A DNA stretch of 64,000 bases, from NCBI GenBank assembly GCA_033765305.1, contig JANRID010000021.1:3697-67696 (forward strand), written 5' to 3'. Below, one piece after another: positions 16,689 through 25,736 of this stretch (position 1 is its first letter; each line of letters starts with the position of its first letter). The notes beneath the pieces are model-generated. The model had not been told where the DNA came from. It did not search any database and saw only the letters and a list, made by a program, of their open reading frames with translations. The stretch comes from RDXT01 sp033765305. Lineage in GTDB: Bacteria > Bacteroidota > Bacteroidia > J057. Both the position numbers and the translations under genes were made by a program.

Positions 16689-19415
16689 ATGTGTGGGGTA
16701 TCGCCAGGACCTGCTCTTCTGAAATTTCTGCTGACAGGCTTGCTGCTGTCAGCAATGGGGGCCGTATGGGCTGTCAATCCGGTCAATATGGACAGCCTCC
16801 GCCGGGAGCTGGAGCGGGTGCCCAAGACCGAGCAGACCTCGGTGCTGAGCAAAATGGTGTACCTCAGCGCCCGTGAAGGCAACCGCCGGCAGGCGGTGGA
16901 GCTGGCCAAGCAAAGCCTCCGGATTGCGCGGGAGGTGGGCGACAGCCGCCAGATTTCGTCCGCACTCCAGGATCTGGGCAATATCTACAAGCTGATCGGC
17001 CAGTATGACCTGGCCCTGGAGCAGTACCGCGAAGCCTATGAGCTGCGGATTCAGAGCGGGCGGATGCAGGAGGTGCGCAATACCCTGCGCGGCATTCAGG
17101 AAATCTGCCAGCGGCTGGGCCGGTACGGCGATGCGATCCCCTTCTTCGAGGTGATGCGGGATCTGGCCCGCAGCCAGCGGGATACGGCAGGCATGGCCGA
17201 GGCAGGCCTCACCATCGGCCTGATGCAGGAAAAGCAGGGCCGCTATGCAGCAGCACGTACGCTGTACGAGCAGGTGCAGAGCCTGGCGCTTGCCAGCCGC
17301 GATTCGGTCTGGCTTTCGCAGGCCCTCAATGCGCTCGGCCGGGTGTATTCCGCCGACCGCCAGTACGAGCAGGCGCTCGCATTCTTCAACCATTCCCTCC
17401 AGATCCAGACGGCCCTCCAGAACCCCGGCGAGCAGGCCCTGGCCTATAATTACCTCGGACGGACCTATCTGCTGATGGGCAACATCCGCGAAGCACGCCG
17501 ATTCTTCGATCAGGCCCTGCCCATCAACGACGACCTGTCCGATGCCGTGGCGCAGGGCGAAACCCTGACCCATCTCGGCGCTACGTACATGGCCGAGAAT
17601 GATTACAATAAAGCCCTCGCCCACTACGGCGAGGCGCTGAAGCACCAGGCAGCGGCAGGCGACAGCAGTGTGGAGACGCTGTATCACATGGGGTTGGCCT
17701 ACTTCCGCCTGAAGGAGTACGCTGCCGCAATCGAAACGCTGGAGGCCTGCATCCGCCTCTCCGTCCGGGCACCGCTCGATACCTTCCGCCGCAGCTCCTA
17801 CCGCCTGCTCTCCGATCTGTACACCGAATCGCAGGACCTCAATAAAGCCCTGCATTATTACCAGCTCTACACCGGCCTGAATGATACCCTATTCCGCATC
17901 CAGAAGGTCAAGGAGATCGGGGATATCGAGGACCGGTACTACGAAATTTACCGCAACAAGCAGGAGGAGCTCAACCAGAAGCAGCTCGAACTGCTGGAGT
18001 TCAAGCTGCGCCAGCGCAACATCCTCATCTATGCAGGCAGCGGACTGCTGGTGCTGATTATCAGCCTCGTCGTGGTATTGTACCGCCAGACCAAGGTCAA
18101 GCAGCGGGTCAACGACCAGCTGGCCTTCCAGAACAAGGTCATCAACACCCAGAACCGGCAGCTGCACAAGGTCAACCAGCGCCTCGAAGAAGCCCGCCGC
18201 CAGGCGGAGGCCGCTTCAGTCGCGAAGTCGAACTTCCTGGCGACTATGAGCCATGAAATCCGCACCCCGATGAACGGCATCATCGGCATGACCAACCTGC
18301 TCCTGCATACGCCGCTCTCCTCCGAGCAGCTCGACTACGCGCGCACCATTTCCACCAGCAGCCAGAACCTGCTGTCCATTCTCAACGACATCCTTGACTA
18401 CTCCCGCGTAGAAGCAGGGAAACTCGAACTCGAAATCCGCACCCTGCGGGTGCAGGAACTGCTCGACGAGGTCATGGCGCTCTTCCAGAGTGCCGCCGAC
18501 AGCAAGGGTCTCCGGCTGGATTATTTCATCCGTGCCGATGTGCCGGCCTGCATCCGCAGCGATTCGACGCGCCTGCGCCAGGTGCTCACGAACCTGGTCA
18601 GCAATGCCTTGAAATTCACCCATCAGGGATTTATCCATATCGAGGTCCGCCTGCGGAAGCCGCATCCGGAGCCCTTTGCCGACCGCGAGGCCTTCGAGCT
18701 GGAGTTCGAGGTGCAGGATACCGGCATCGGGATCCCGCCAGAGAAGCAGGACCTGATCTTCGACTCCTTTCAGCAGGTAGACAACTCCATCTCGCGGAAG
18801 TTCGGCGGCGTGGGCCTGGGCCTCGCCATCACCCGGCGCCTGCTTGCCCTCATGCACGGCAATATCTGGGTCAACAGCATCGTGGGCCAGGGCGCTTCCT
18901 TCATTTTTTATATCCGGACCGAAACGGACCTCGAAGCCCTCAAACAGGCTGCCCAGCGCGCCGATCATCACGCGCCGCTGAATGCCCAGCTGGCCGAGGT
19001 GCATCCGCTCCAGATTCTGGTGGCGGAAGACAACCTCATCAACCAGACGGTGATCGAGGGAATTCTGGAAAAAATGGGCTTCAGCATCCGCCTTGCTTCC
19101 GACGGGCAGGAGGCGGTCGATGCGTATGAAGCCGCTCCTGCGGACCTGATTTTCATGGACATCCAGATGCCGGAGATGGACGGCATCACGGCGACCCGCG
19201 TCATCCGCGAGCGCTACGGGCGGGAGGCCGGGCCGGTCATCGTGGCGATGACAGCCAATGCCATGACAGGCGTCCGGGAGCAGTATCTGGAGGCCGGGAT
19301 GGACGACTACATCAGCAAACCCTTCAAGCTCAACGATCTGGAGCAGATCATCTCCAAGTGGAGCGCCGTGCTGCAGCAGCGGAACGCCAAAGCCGAAGGC
19401 CATGCAGCCGGCTGA
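16689..19415 (+). CDS. Hybrid sensor histidine kinase / response regulator with TPR sensor
   Basis: 908 residues. Signal peptide or first anchor (residues 8-28), periplasmic tetratricopeptide repeats to about residue 420, a transmembrane helix near 445-467 (ILIYAGSGLLVLIISLVVVL), a coiled coil, HisKA with phospho-acceptor His522 (MSHEIRTPMNG), HATPase_c with the N box and GxGxG-like GVGLGLAI, and a C-terminal receiver with Asp824 (FMDIQMPEMDG) and KPF. A phosphorelay kinase whose TPR domain presumably reads a protein or envelope signal; no phosphotransfer or output protein is adjacent. The last 14 bases overlap the cupin gene, suggesting coupled translation. Start at ATG 16689, shortly after TACATTGG (near-consensus -7). 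Confidence 0.9.
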   Translation: MCGVSPGPALLKFLLTGLLLSAMGAVWAVNPVNMDSLRRELERVPKTEQTSVLSKMVYLSAREGNRRQAVELAKQSLRIAREVGDSRQISSALQDLGNIYKLIGQYDLALEQYREAYELRIQSGRMQEVRNTLRGIQEICQRLGRYGDAIPFFEVMRDLARSQRDTAGMAEAGLTIGLMQEKQGRYAAARTLYEQVQSLALASRDSVWLSQALNALGRVYSADRQYEQALAFFNHSLQIQTALQNPGEQALAYNYLGRTYLLMGNIREARRFFDQALPINDDLSDAVAQGETLTHLGATYMAENDYNKALAHYGEALKHQAAAGDSSVETLYHMGLAYFRLKEYAAAIETLEACIRLSVRAPLDTFRRSSYRLLSDLYTESQDLNKALHYYQLYTGLNDTLFRIQKVKEIGDIEDRYYEIYRNKQEELNQKQLELLEFKLRQRNILIYAGSGLLVLIISLVVVLYRQTKVKQRVNDQLAFQNKVINTQNRQLHKVNQRLEEARRQAEAASVAKSNFLATMSHEIRTPMNGIIGMTNLLLHTPLSSEQLDYARTISTSSQNLLSILNDILDYSRVEAGKLELEIRTLRVQELLDEVMALFQSAADSKGLRLDYFIRADVPACIRSDSTRLRQVLTNLVSNALKFTHQGFIHIEVRLRKPHPEPFADREAFELEFEVQDTGIGIPPEKQDLIFDSFQQVDNSISRKFGGVGLGLAITRRLLALMHGNIWVNSIVGQGASFIFYIRTETDLEALKQAAQRADHHAPLNAQLAEVHPLQILVAEDNLINQTVIEGILEKMGFSIRLASDGQEAVDAYEAAPADLIFMDIQMPEMDGITATRVIRERYGREAGPVIVAMTANAMTGVREQYLEAGMDDYISKPFKLNDLEQIISKWSAVLQQRNAKAEGHAAG

Positions 19416-19899
19416 GTACTGGGTCCGGCACCTGCGGCTGCAGCCGCATCCCGAGGGCGGGTTTTTCGGCGAGACCTACCGAAGCGCTCTGGAAATCGCT
19501 CCTGAGGGGTATCCGGGCCGCAGACCGGCCTCCACCGCAATCTATTTCCTGATCACCGCTGCCGCGTTTTCCGCATTTCACCGCCTGCGCAGCGACGAAG
19601 GCTGGCATTTTTACACCGGATCGCCGCTGCGCCTGCATCTGATTCATCCGGGCGGCAGCCTGGAAACCCGGCTGCTGGGCGCCGATCCTGCTCAGGGCCA
19701 GCAGTTTCAGACCGTTGTGCCAGCCGGGGCGTGGTTTGCGGCGGAGGTGCCGGCGCCGGATGGCTACTGCCTCGCCGGCTGTACGGTAGCGCCGGGCTTC
19801 GACTTCGCCGATTTCGAGCTGGCGGAGCGGGCCGCGCTCTCGGCGGCATATCCGCAGCATGCGGAGCTGATCCGGATGCTGACGCGGGAGGCATACTAG
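19402..19899 (+). CDS. DUF985 cupin-fold protein
   Basis: 165 residues, no signal peptide. The sequence opens with the family hallmark HPEGGFFGETYRS and continues with a cupin barrel (FHRLRSDEGWHFYTGSPL, then GAWFAAE), matching DUF985, a small sugar- or metal-binding cupin family of uncertain function. ATG 19402 lies 14 bases inside the 3' end of the kinase gene, in another frame, so translation is probably coupled. Functional connection to the kinase is inference only. Confidence 0.85.
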   Translation: MQPAEYWVRHLRLQPHPEGGFFGETYRSALEIAPEGYPGRRPASTAIYFLITAAAFSAFHRLRSDEGWHFYTGSPLRLHLIHPGGSLETRLLGADPAQGQQFQTVVPAGAWFAAEVPAPDGYCLAGCTVAPGFDFADFELAERAALSAAYPQHAELIRMLTREAY

Positions 19900-19908
19900 C
19901 AGGCTTGA

Positions 19909-20082
19909 TCACGCACCCCGGTACGGCCCCAGAAACTTGTTTCCGTTGAAGTGAATCAGATGGTCGGGAGATTCTGCGATCCAGACTTCTGTCTCCCACG
20001 CAATCTCGGCGGACCACTTCCGGAAGTCTTTCCGGGTAAGAAATGCCGTGACAAAAATCAAATCCGCAGTGCAATCGGTGCA
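19909..20082 (-). pseudogene. Truncated restriction endonuclease, C-terminal remnant
   Basis: A minus-strand frame ends at 19909 and encodes about 57 residues including AEIAWETEVWIAE and HLIHFNGNKFLGPY. From memory this resembles the extreme C-terminus of type II restriction endonucleases (my best recollection is the BsuBI/PstI group). No N-terminal catalytic part or proper start exists: the frame runs into the 3' end of the methyltransferase gene. The likely history is deletion of most of an endonuclease gene. Base composition is lower in GC than the neighbouring genes, in line with transfer of the original restriction-modification pair. Confidence 0.5.
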
Positions 20083-21089
20083 AAATGACCGGGGCGGGCA
20101 GATGCTGCACTCAGATCCTGCGCAGGGTATAATTCTCCCTGCGCCCAGCAGGCCTTGCATGCCTGCGCGAGCTGGTACGCCAGCAGCGGCGGCACTGCAT
20201 TGCCGATCTGGTTGAAACGCTGCGTTTCATTTCCCTGAAATTCAAACCAATCCGGGAACGATTGCAGCCGGGCAGCCTCCCGGTGCAGCAGGCGCCGCCG
20301 CCGGCCGTCATCCAGCCGTACCCGCTGCATATCGCCGGTAGCACCGGCCAGGTTCCGACAGGTGAGGGTCCGGGCCGGCCTGTCCGCATACAGATCGCGC
20401 GGGTTGATGCAGGCCGAGGCTTTTTCGTAGTTGGCCACGTAGCGGTCCATCGACGGCGTCAGAAACTTGCTTTCCGGCGGCATCGTATGCATCAGGTCCC
20501 CGATAGCTTCTCCTGCGGTCACTTTGGACGGGTATGGCCTCGGAAATTCAAACGCAGCCCGGTGCCCCACTACAAACAGGCGCTCCCGGTTTTGGGGCAC
20601 CCCATGTTGAACCGCATTCATGAGCTTGTAGTCGATCAGATAACCCAGTTTCCGGAGTTCTTCCAGAATAAGCTTGAAGTACCATTTGTTGGTGTAGAGC
20701 AGACCGCGCACATTCTCGAACATCCAGATCCGGGGCTGGAGCCTGCGAACCGCGTCGATGAAAATCGGAAACCCGTCCCGCGCATCTTCGATGCCTTTCT
20801 GGTGTCCTCCTACGCTGAACGGCTGACAAGGGGGGCCGCCAATGACGATGTCTGCGTGCGGATACTCGAATCCGGGCTCCAGTTTCGCAGTATGGCAGAC
20901 GCCCTCCAGATTATGGTTATAGGTTTGGGCAGCAGCCGGGTCCATCTCGTAGCCTGCCGTACGGTATCCGGCCGCTTCAAACCCCAGCGAAAGTCCTCCG
21001 CAGCCCGCAAACAGATCCAGCACAAGCTGGGGTTCCGTGATCCGGGGCCGCAGTACGCGGTCGAGGTGGGCTGCATATTCCGGTTTCAT
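20058..21089 (-). CDS. DNA (cytosine-5) methyltransferase
   Basis: 343 residues. Conserved motifs in order: I (LDLFAGCGGLSLGFEAAG, residues 24-41), IV with catalytic Cys88 (GGPPCQPFS), VI (ENVRGLL), VIII (QNRERLF) and X (QIGNAVPPLLAYQLA near 294-308). It transfers methyl from S-adenosylmethionine to cytosine C5. The roughly 30-residue tail after motif X looks unrelated to the family and may be a by-product of the deletion that left the endonuclease remnant. Start at ATG 21089 (MKPEYAAHL); the frame extends to 21206 but that part is AT-rich non-coding-like. Local GC is low: 26 of 60 bases at 20641-20700 against 36 of 60 at 22201-22260. Recognition site unknown. Confidence 0.9.
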   Translation of the reverse strand: MKPEYAAHLDRVLRPRITEPQLVLDLFAGCGGLSLGFEAAGYRTAGYEMDPAAAQTYNHNLEGVCHTAKLEPGFEYPHADIVIGGPPCQPFSVGGHQKGIEDARDGFPIFIDAVRRLQPRIWMFENVRGLLYTNKWYFKLILEELRKLGYLIDYKLMNAVQHGVPQNRERLFVVGHRAAFEFPRPYPSKVTAGEAIGDLMHTMPPESKFLTPSMDRYVANYEKASACINPRDLYADRPARTLTCRNLAGATGDMQRVRLDDGRRRRLLHREAARLQSFPDWFEFQGNETQRFNQIGNAVPPLLAYQLAQACKACWAQGELYPAQDLSAASARPGHFAPIALRI

Positions 21090-21263
21090 ACCGTCTGCGT
21101 ACAAGGCTGGCAATGGTGCTAATGAAATTATGGGCGGGTCTGAATATTCGTCTGTCCTGCTAATATACTGATGAAAACAGGGACTTGAAAACAAAATTTC
21201 CCACACCTAATATATGCCCACTGCCAGCCCTTCTAGCACCGGCAGACGGCAGCATGACGTTCC

Positions 21264-22958
<1,695 letters not shown>

Positions 22959-23009
22959 AGCGGTTGGCGGAAAAGGATCCCCCGATGCGGCAGATCCTGA
23001 AACAGGCTT

Positions 23010-23017
23010 CGAAAATA
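23010..23017 (-). promoter_or_regulatory. Probable -7 element of glnS (TATTTTCG)
   Basis: One base from the TAnnTTTG consensus, 52 bp upstream of the glnS start, in the divergent region shared with the thioredoxin gene. Confidence 0.35.
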
Positions 23018-23074
23018 GACAATTTGCCGCATATGGTGGTGACTTTTGTTACGGGTTTTGCAGCCGCGCCCCGG

Positions 23075-23082
23075 TAAATTTG
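23075..23082 (+). promoter_or_regulatory. -7 promoter element (TAAATTTG)
   Basis: Exact TAnnTTTG match 30 bp upstream of the thioredoxin-TPR start. A TTTG occurs at 23057-23060, but at 14 bp its spacing is shorter than usual. Confidence 0.5.
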
Positions 23083-23112
23083 CCATATTCGCGAATTGCA
23101 TGGCTGAACGAT

Positions 23113-23895
23113 ATGAATGAAACGCTGATCGATTTTCAACGGGACGTGCTGGATGCCAGCATGCATACCCCTGTGCTGGTGGATTTCTGGGCGGAATGGT
23201 GCGGCCCCTGCCGGGTGCTGGGCCCGGTGCTCGAAGCGCTGGACGCCGAGGCCGGCGGGCGCTGGAAGCTGGTGAAGCTCAATACCGAGCTGCAGCCCGA
23301 TATTGCGCAGGCCTACCGGATCATGAGCATCCCGGCTGTCAAGCTGTTCGACCAGGGCAAGGTGAAAGCGGAATTTGTGGGCGCGCTGCCCAAATCGCAG
23401 ATTCTGCAATGGCTCAGCACCCATCTGCCCGATCCCCGGACCGCCCAGCTGGAGGCCCTGCGCCAGTCGGGCGCTGCCGGGCTGGCTGCGCTGGAAGGCT
23501 TTGCCGCTGCGCATCCGGACCTGCCGGAGGCCCGGCTCGCCCTGGCCGAGGCCCTGCTCTTCAGCGATCCGGAGCGGGCGCTCGCCATCGCCGCCAGCCT
23601 GCCGCCGGCGCCCGGCGCTTTCGACCGGGTCGAAGATCTCCGCACCCTCGCCGAGCTGGCTGCCTTCGAGCCCGATGCAGCGCCGGTGGCGCTCAAGCTC
23701 GCCGCCGCCCGCGAAGCGCTGCGCCAGGGCGACGATGAATCCGTGCTGCGCCTGCTCGTGGAGGCGGTCGCCACGGACAAGTCCTACCGGCGCGACCTGC
23801 CGCGCAAGGCCATCCTGGCCATGTTCCGCCGCCTCGGCGACGATCACCTGCTCACCCGCGCCTACCGCCCCAAATTCAACATGGCGCTCTACTGA
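23113..23895 (+). CDS. Thioredoxin-domain protein with TPR-like C-terminus (CnoX/YbbN-like)
   Basis: 260 residues, no signal peptide, thus cytoplasmic. Residues 15-105 are a thioredoxin fold with an intact active site WAEWCGPC and the cis-proline region MSIPAVKLF. The rest is a helical TPR-like domain with a C-terminal TPR_20-type end (DKSYRRDLPRKAILAMFRRLG), the layout of CnoX/YbbN chaperedoxins. E. coli CnoX has lost the redox-active pair, whereas this one keeps both cysteines and could be a true oxidoreductase. Start ATG 23113; an upstream TTG at 23080 overlaps the promoter. Confidence 0.88.
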   Translation: MNETLIDFQRDVLDASMHTPVLVDFWAEWCGPCRVLGPVLEALDAEAGGRWKLVKLNTELQPDIAQAYRIMSIPAVKLFDQGKVKAEFVGALPKSQILQWLSTHLPDPRTAQLEALRQSGAAGLAALEGFAAAHPDLPEARLALAEALLFSDPERALAIAASLPPAPGAFDRVEDLRTLAELAAFEPDAAPVALKLAAAREALRQGDDESVLRLLVEAVATDKSYRRDLPRKAILAMFRRLGDDHLLTRAYRPKFNMALY

Positions 23896-23930
23896 GCGCC
23901 TGATCAGGCGCTGCATACGCTATAAGCCAA

Positions 23931-23957
23931 AGGCCCGGACGCACTGCGTCCGGGCCT
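23931..23957. terminator. Bidirectional terminator
   Basis: 12-bp perfect stem (23931-23942 with 23946-23957) and 3-base loop, ending in CCTGTTTGC, between the convergent thioredoxin-TPR and head GIN genes. Confidence 0.75.
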
Positions 23958-23977
23958 GTTTGCTGCATGGCGGCAGA

Positions 23978-24703
23978 TCAGTTGGAATCGACGATCTTGC
24001 CGGAGCCGGTGACGCGGGTGTTGATGCTCGACGGATTGCCCTTGTAGAAAATCGAGCCGGAGCCCGAGATGGAGGCGTCGAGCGCGCCGTTCAGAAACAC
24101 CTCGGCAAAGCCGGATCCGGAGATATTGATGTCATAATCAGCCGTTTCCAGGCCGAATGCGCGCAGTTTGCCCGATCCGGCGATGACCAGTTTGTGGGTT
24201 TCGGCCAGGCCTTCGAGGTTGACGCTGCCCGATCCGCTGATTTCGGTTTCGATCGCCTTGGCATCCAGATCCAGGTTCATTTCGCCGGAGCCCAGCAGGT
24301 CCAGCTTCAGCTCGGCTGCTGCCGGCAGGGCCGTTTCGGAGATCACATCGCCCGATCCGGAGATAATCACATCCGTAAGGGGTTCACTGACCGTGACATA
24401 TACGTCCAGGTCGTAGCTGTAGTGGCAGCCCTGGAGGTCGATGACGAGGATATCGCCCAGCACATCGATGTTCAGGTCTTCGAGCACAGATTCCTGGACC
24501 TTCACCACCACTTTCTGATCCGTCCCGCGGCTCAGATAGACATTGGCGTTGGTGGCGACTTTGATGCCGGTAAAGGAGCCGACGGTGATCTCCTCTTCGG
24601 TGATCGGGCCGTTTCCATTGCGGCAGAGGATGTCTTCGACGCAGGAGGTGGTGAGCAGCATCAGGGCGCCCAGCGCTGCGGAGAGAAGCAGGATGCGTTT
24701 CAT
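23978..24703 (-). CDS. Head GIN domain (DUF2807) lipoprotein
   Basis: 241 residues. Signal peptide with lipobox ending TTSC (Cys21). The body is a DUF2807 'head GIN' domain, a right-handed beta-helix-like stack: SGSG/LGSG/AGSG turns recur at regular intervals (VIISGSGDV, LLGSGEM, ISGSGSV, IAGSGKL, ISGSGFA, ISGSGSI, VTGSGKI). Such proteins are common, often multicopy, in Bacteroidota and are thought to be outer-membrane-anchored with adhesive or protective roles; function is unproven. Convergent with the thioredoxin-TPR gene across a strong terminator. Confidence 0.9.
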   Translation of the reverse strand: MKRILLLSAALGALMLLTTSCVEDILCRNGNGPITEEEITVGSFTGIKVATNANVYLSRGTDQKVVVKVQESVLEDLNIDVLGDILVIDLQGCHYSYDLDVYVTVSEPLTDVIISGSGDVISETALPAAAELKLDLLGSGEMNLDLDAKAIETEISGSGSVNLEGLAETHKLVIAGSGKLRAFGLETADYDINISGSGFAEVFLNGALDASISGSGSIFYKGNPSSINTRVTGSGKIVDSN

Positions 24704-24854
24704 GACGTAAAAGCAGTTACGGGGTTTCGGTGAGAGCGTGCATCAAAGGTGGGCAGGAGTTGGCTGCGCTGCAAGGACCCGGGCGCAGACGTGTGCGGGA
24801 ACCGGATGGAGCTGCCAAATGGCGGAATGAACGTGCGCCTGCCGGATGCAAATC

Positions 24855-24882
24855 AGCCGGATGCCTGGGCGGGCATCCGGCT
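24855..24882 (-). terminator. Terminator downstream of the ParA gene
   Basis: AGCCGGATGCC (24855-24865) pairs with GGCATCCGGCT (24872-24882) with a 6-base loop, 21 bp past the ParA stop on the minus strand. Confidence 0.65.
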
Positions 24883-24903
24883 GCGGATCTTTCGGATTCG
24901 GCA

Positions 24904-25707
24904 TTATGCTATGGCCAGCTGGCCGGTTTTGGTCACGGGCAGGCCGTTGTTTTCGAGGATTTCCTTGGCCAGGTTCAGGTAGTTGACCGCACCGTTGGAC
25001 TTGGCATCCAGGGCGAGCACCGGCTTGCCGAAGCTGGGCGCTTCGCTGAGGCGGGTATTGCGGTGCACCACGGTCTCGAATACCAGATCCTGGAAATGCT
25101 TCTGCACATCCTCGATGACGAGGTTCGAGAGGTTGAGGCGGCGGTCGTACATGGTCAGCAGGATGCCTTCGATCTCCAGCTGCTTGTTGAGGCCGTTCTG
25201 CACGATGCGGATCGTGTTGAGCAGCTTGGCCAGCCCTTCCAGGGCGAAGTATTCGCACTGCACGGGCACAATGACGCTGTCGGACGCTGTCAGGGCGTTC
25301 ACCGTGATCAGGCCCAGCGAAGGCGAGCAGTCGAGGATGATGAAATCGTAGGAGCTGCGCAGCGGCTGCAGGGCTTCCCGCATCAGAAATTCGCGGCGTT
25401 CGGCATCGACCAGCTCGATCTCCGCTCCGATGAGGTTTTCAGAGGAGGGAATCAGATCCAGATTCGGAAACTCGGTTTCCAGAATCAGTTCGCGGGCGTC
25501 TTCGACCTCCCCGATCATGCAGGTATAGATGCTGTGCTGCACGGAGCGCGGGTCCAGGCCCACGCCGCTGGTGGCGTTGGCCTGCGGGTCCGTATCTACC
25601 AGCAGGGTCTTGTATTCCAAGGCAGCGAAGCTGGCTGCCAGGTTGATTGCGGTGGTCGTTTTGCCGACTCCCCCTTTCTGGTTGGCCAGACAGACAATTT
25701 TCCCCAT
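24904..25707 (-). CDS. ParA/Soj-family ATPase
   Basis: 267 residues. The deviant Walker A motif KGGVGKTTT (signature Lys11 and Lys16), Walker A' DTDPQANAT and Walker B FIILDCSPSLG identify a ParA/MinD-superfamily ATPase of the chromosomal Soj type. Such proteins dimerise with ATP on DNA and segregate ParB-bound origins. No parB gene lies next to it in this window, and no parS site was recognised. Start ATG 25707 immediately precedes GKIVCLANQ; the longer open frame runs through the divergent promoter. A TATATTTG element 21 bp upstream is likely its promoter. Confidence 0.9.
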   Translation of the reverse strand: MGKIVCLANQKGGVGKTTTAINLAASFAALEYKTLLVDTDPQANATSGVGLDPRSVQHSIYTCMIGEVEDARELILETEFPNLDLIPSSENLIGAEIELVDAERREFLMREALQPLRSSYDFIILDCSPSLGLITVNALTASDSVIVPVQCEYFALEGLAKLLNTIRIVQNGLNKQLEIEGILLTMYDRRLNLSNLVIEDVQKHFQDLVFETVVHRNTRLSEAPSFGKPVLALDAKSNGAVNYLNLAKEILENNGLPVTKTGQLAIA

Positions 25708-25713
25708 GACACG

Positions 25714-25736
25714 TATATTTGTCTGCTGCAAATATA
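25714..25736. promoter_or_regulatory. Inverted pair of TATATTTG elements between divergent genes
   Basis: TATATTTG (25714-25721) and its exact inverse CAAATATA (25729-25736) are separated by 7 bases. Each copy matches the phylum -7 consensus, one per strand. The minus-strand copy is 21 bp before the ParA start. The plus-strand copy is only 14 bp before the ATG of the oligopeptide-binding lipoprotein, which would give a nearly leaderless mRNA. The 23-bp palindrome could alternatively bind a dimeric regulator. Confidence 0.55.
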
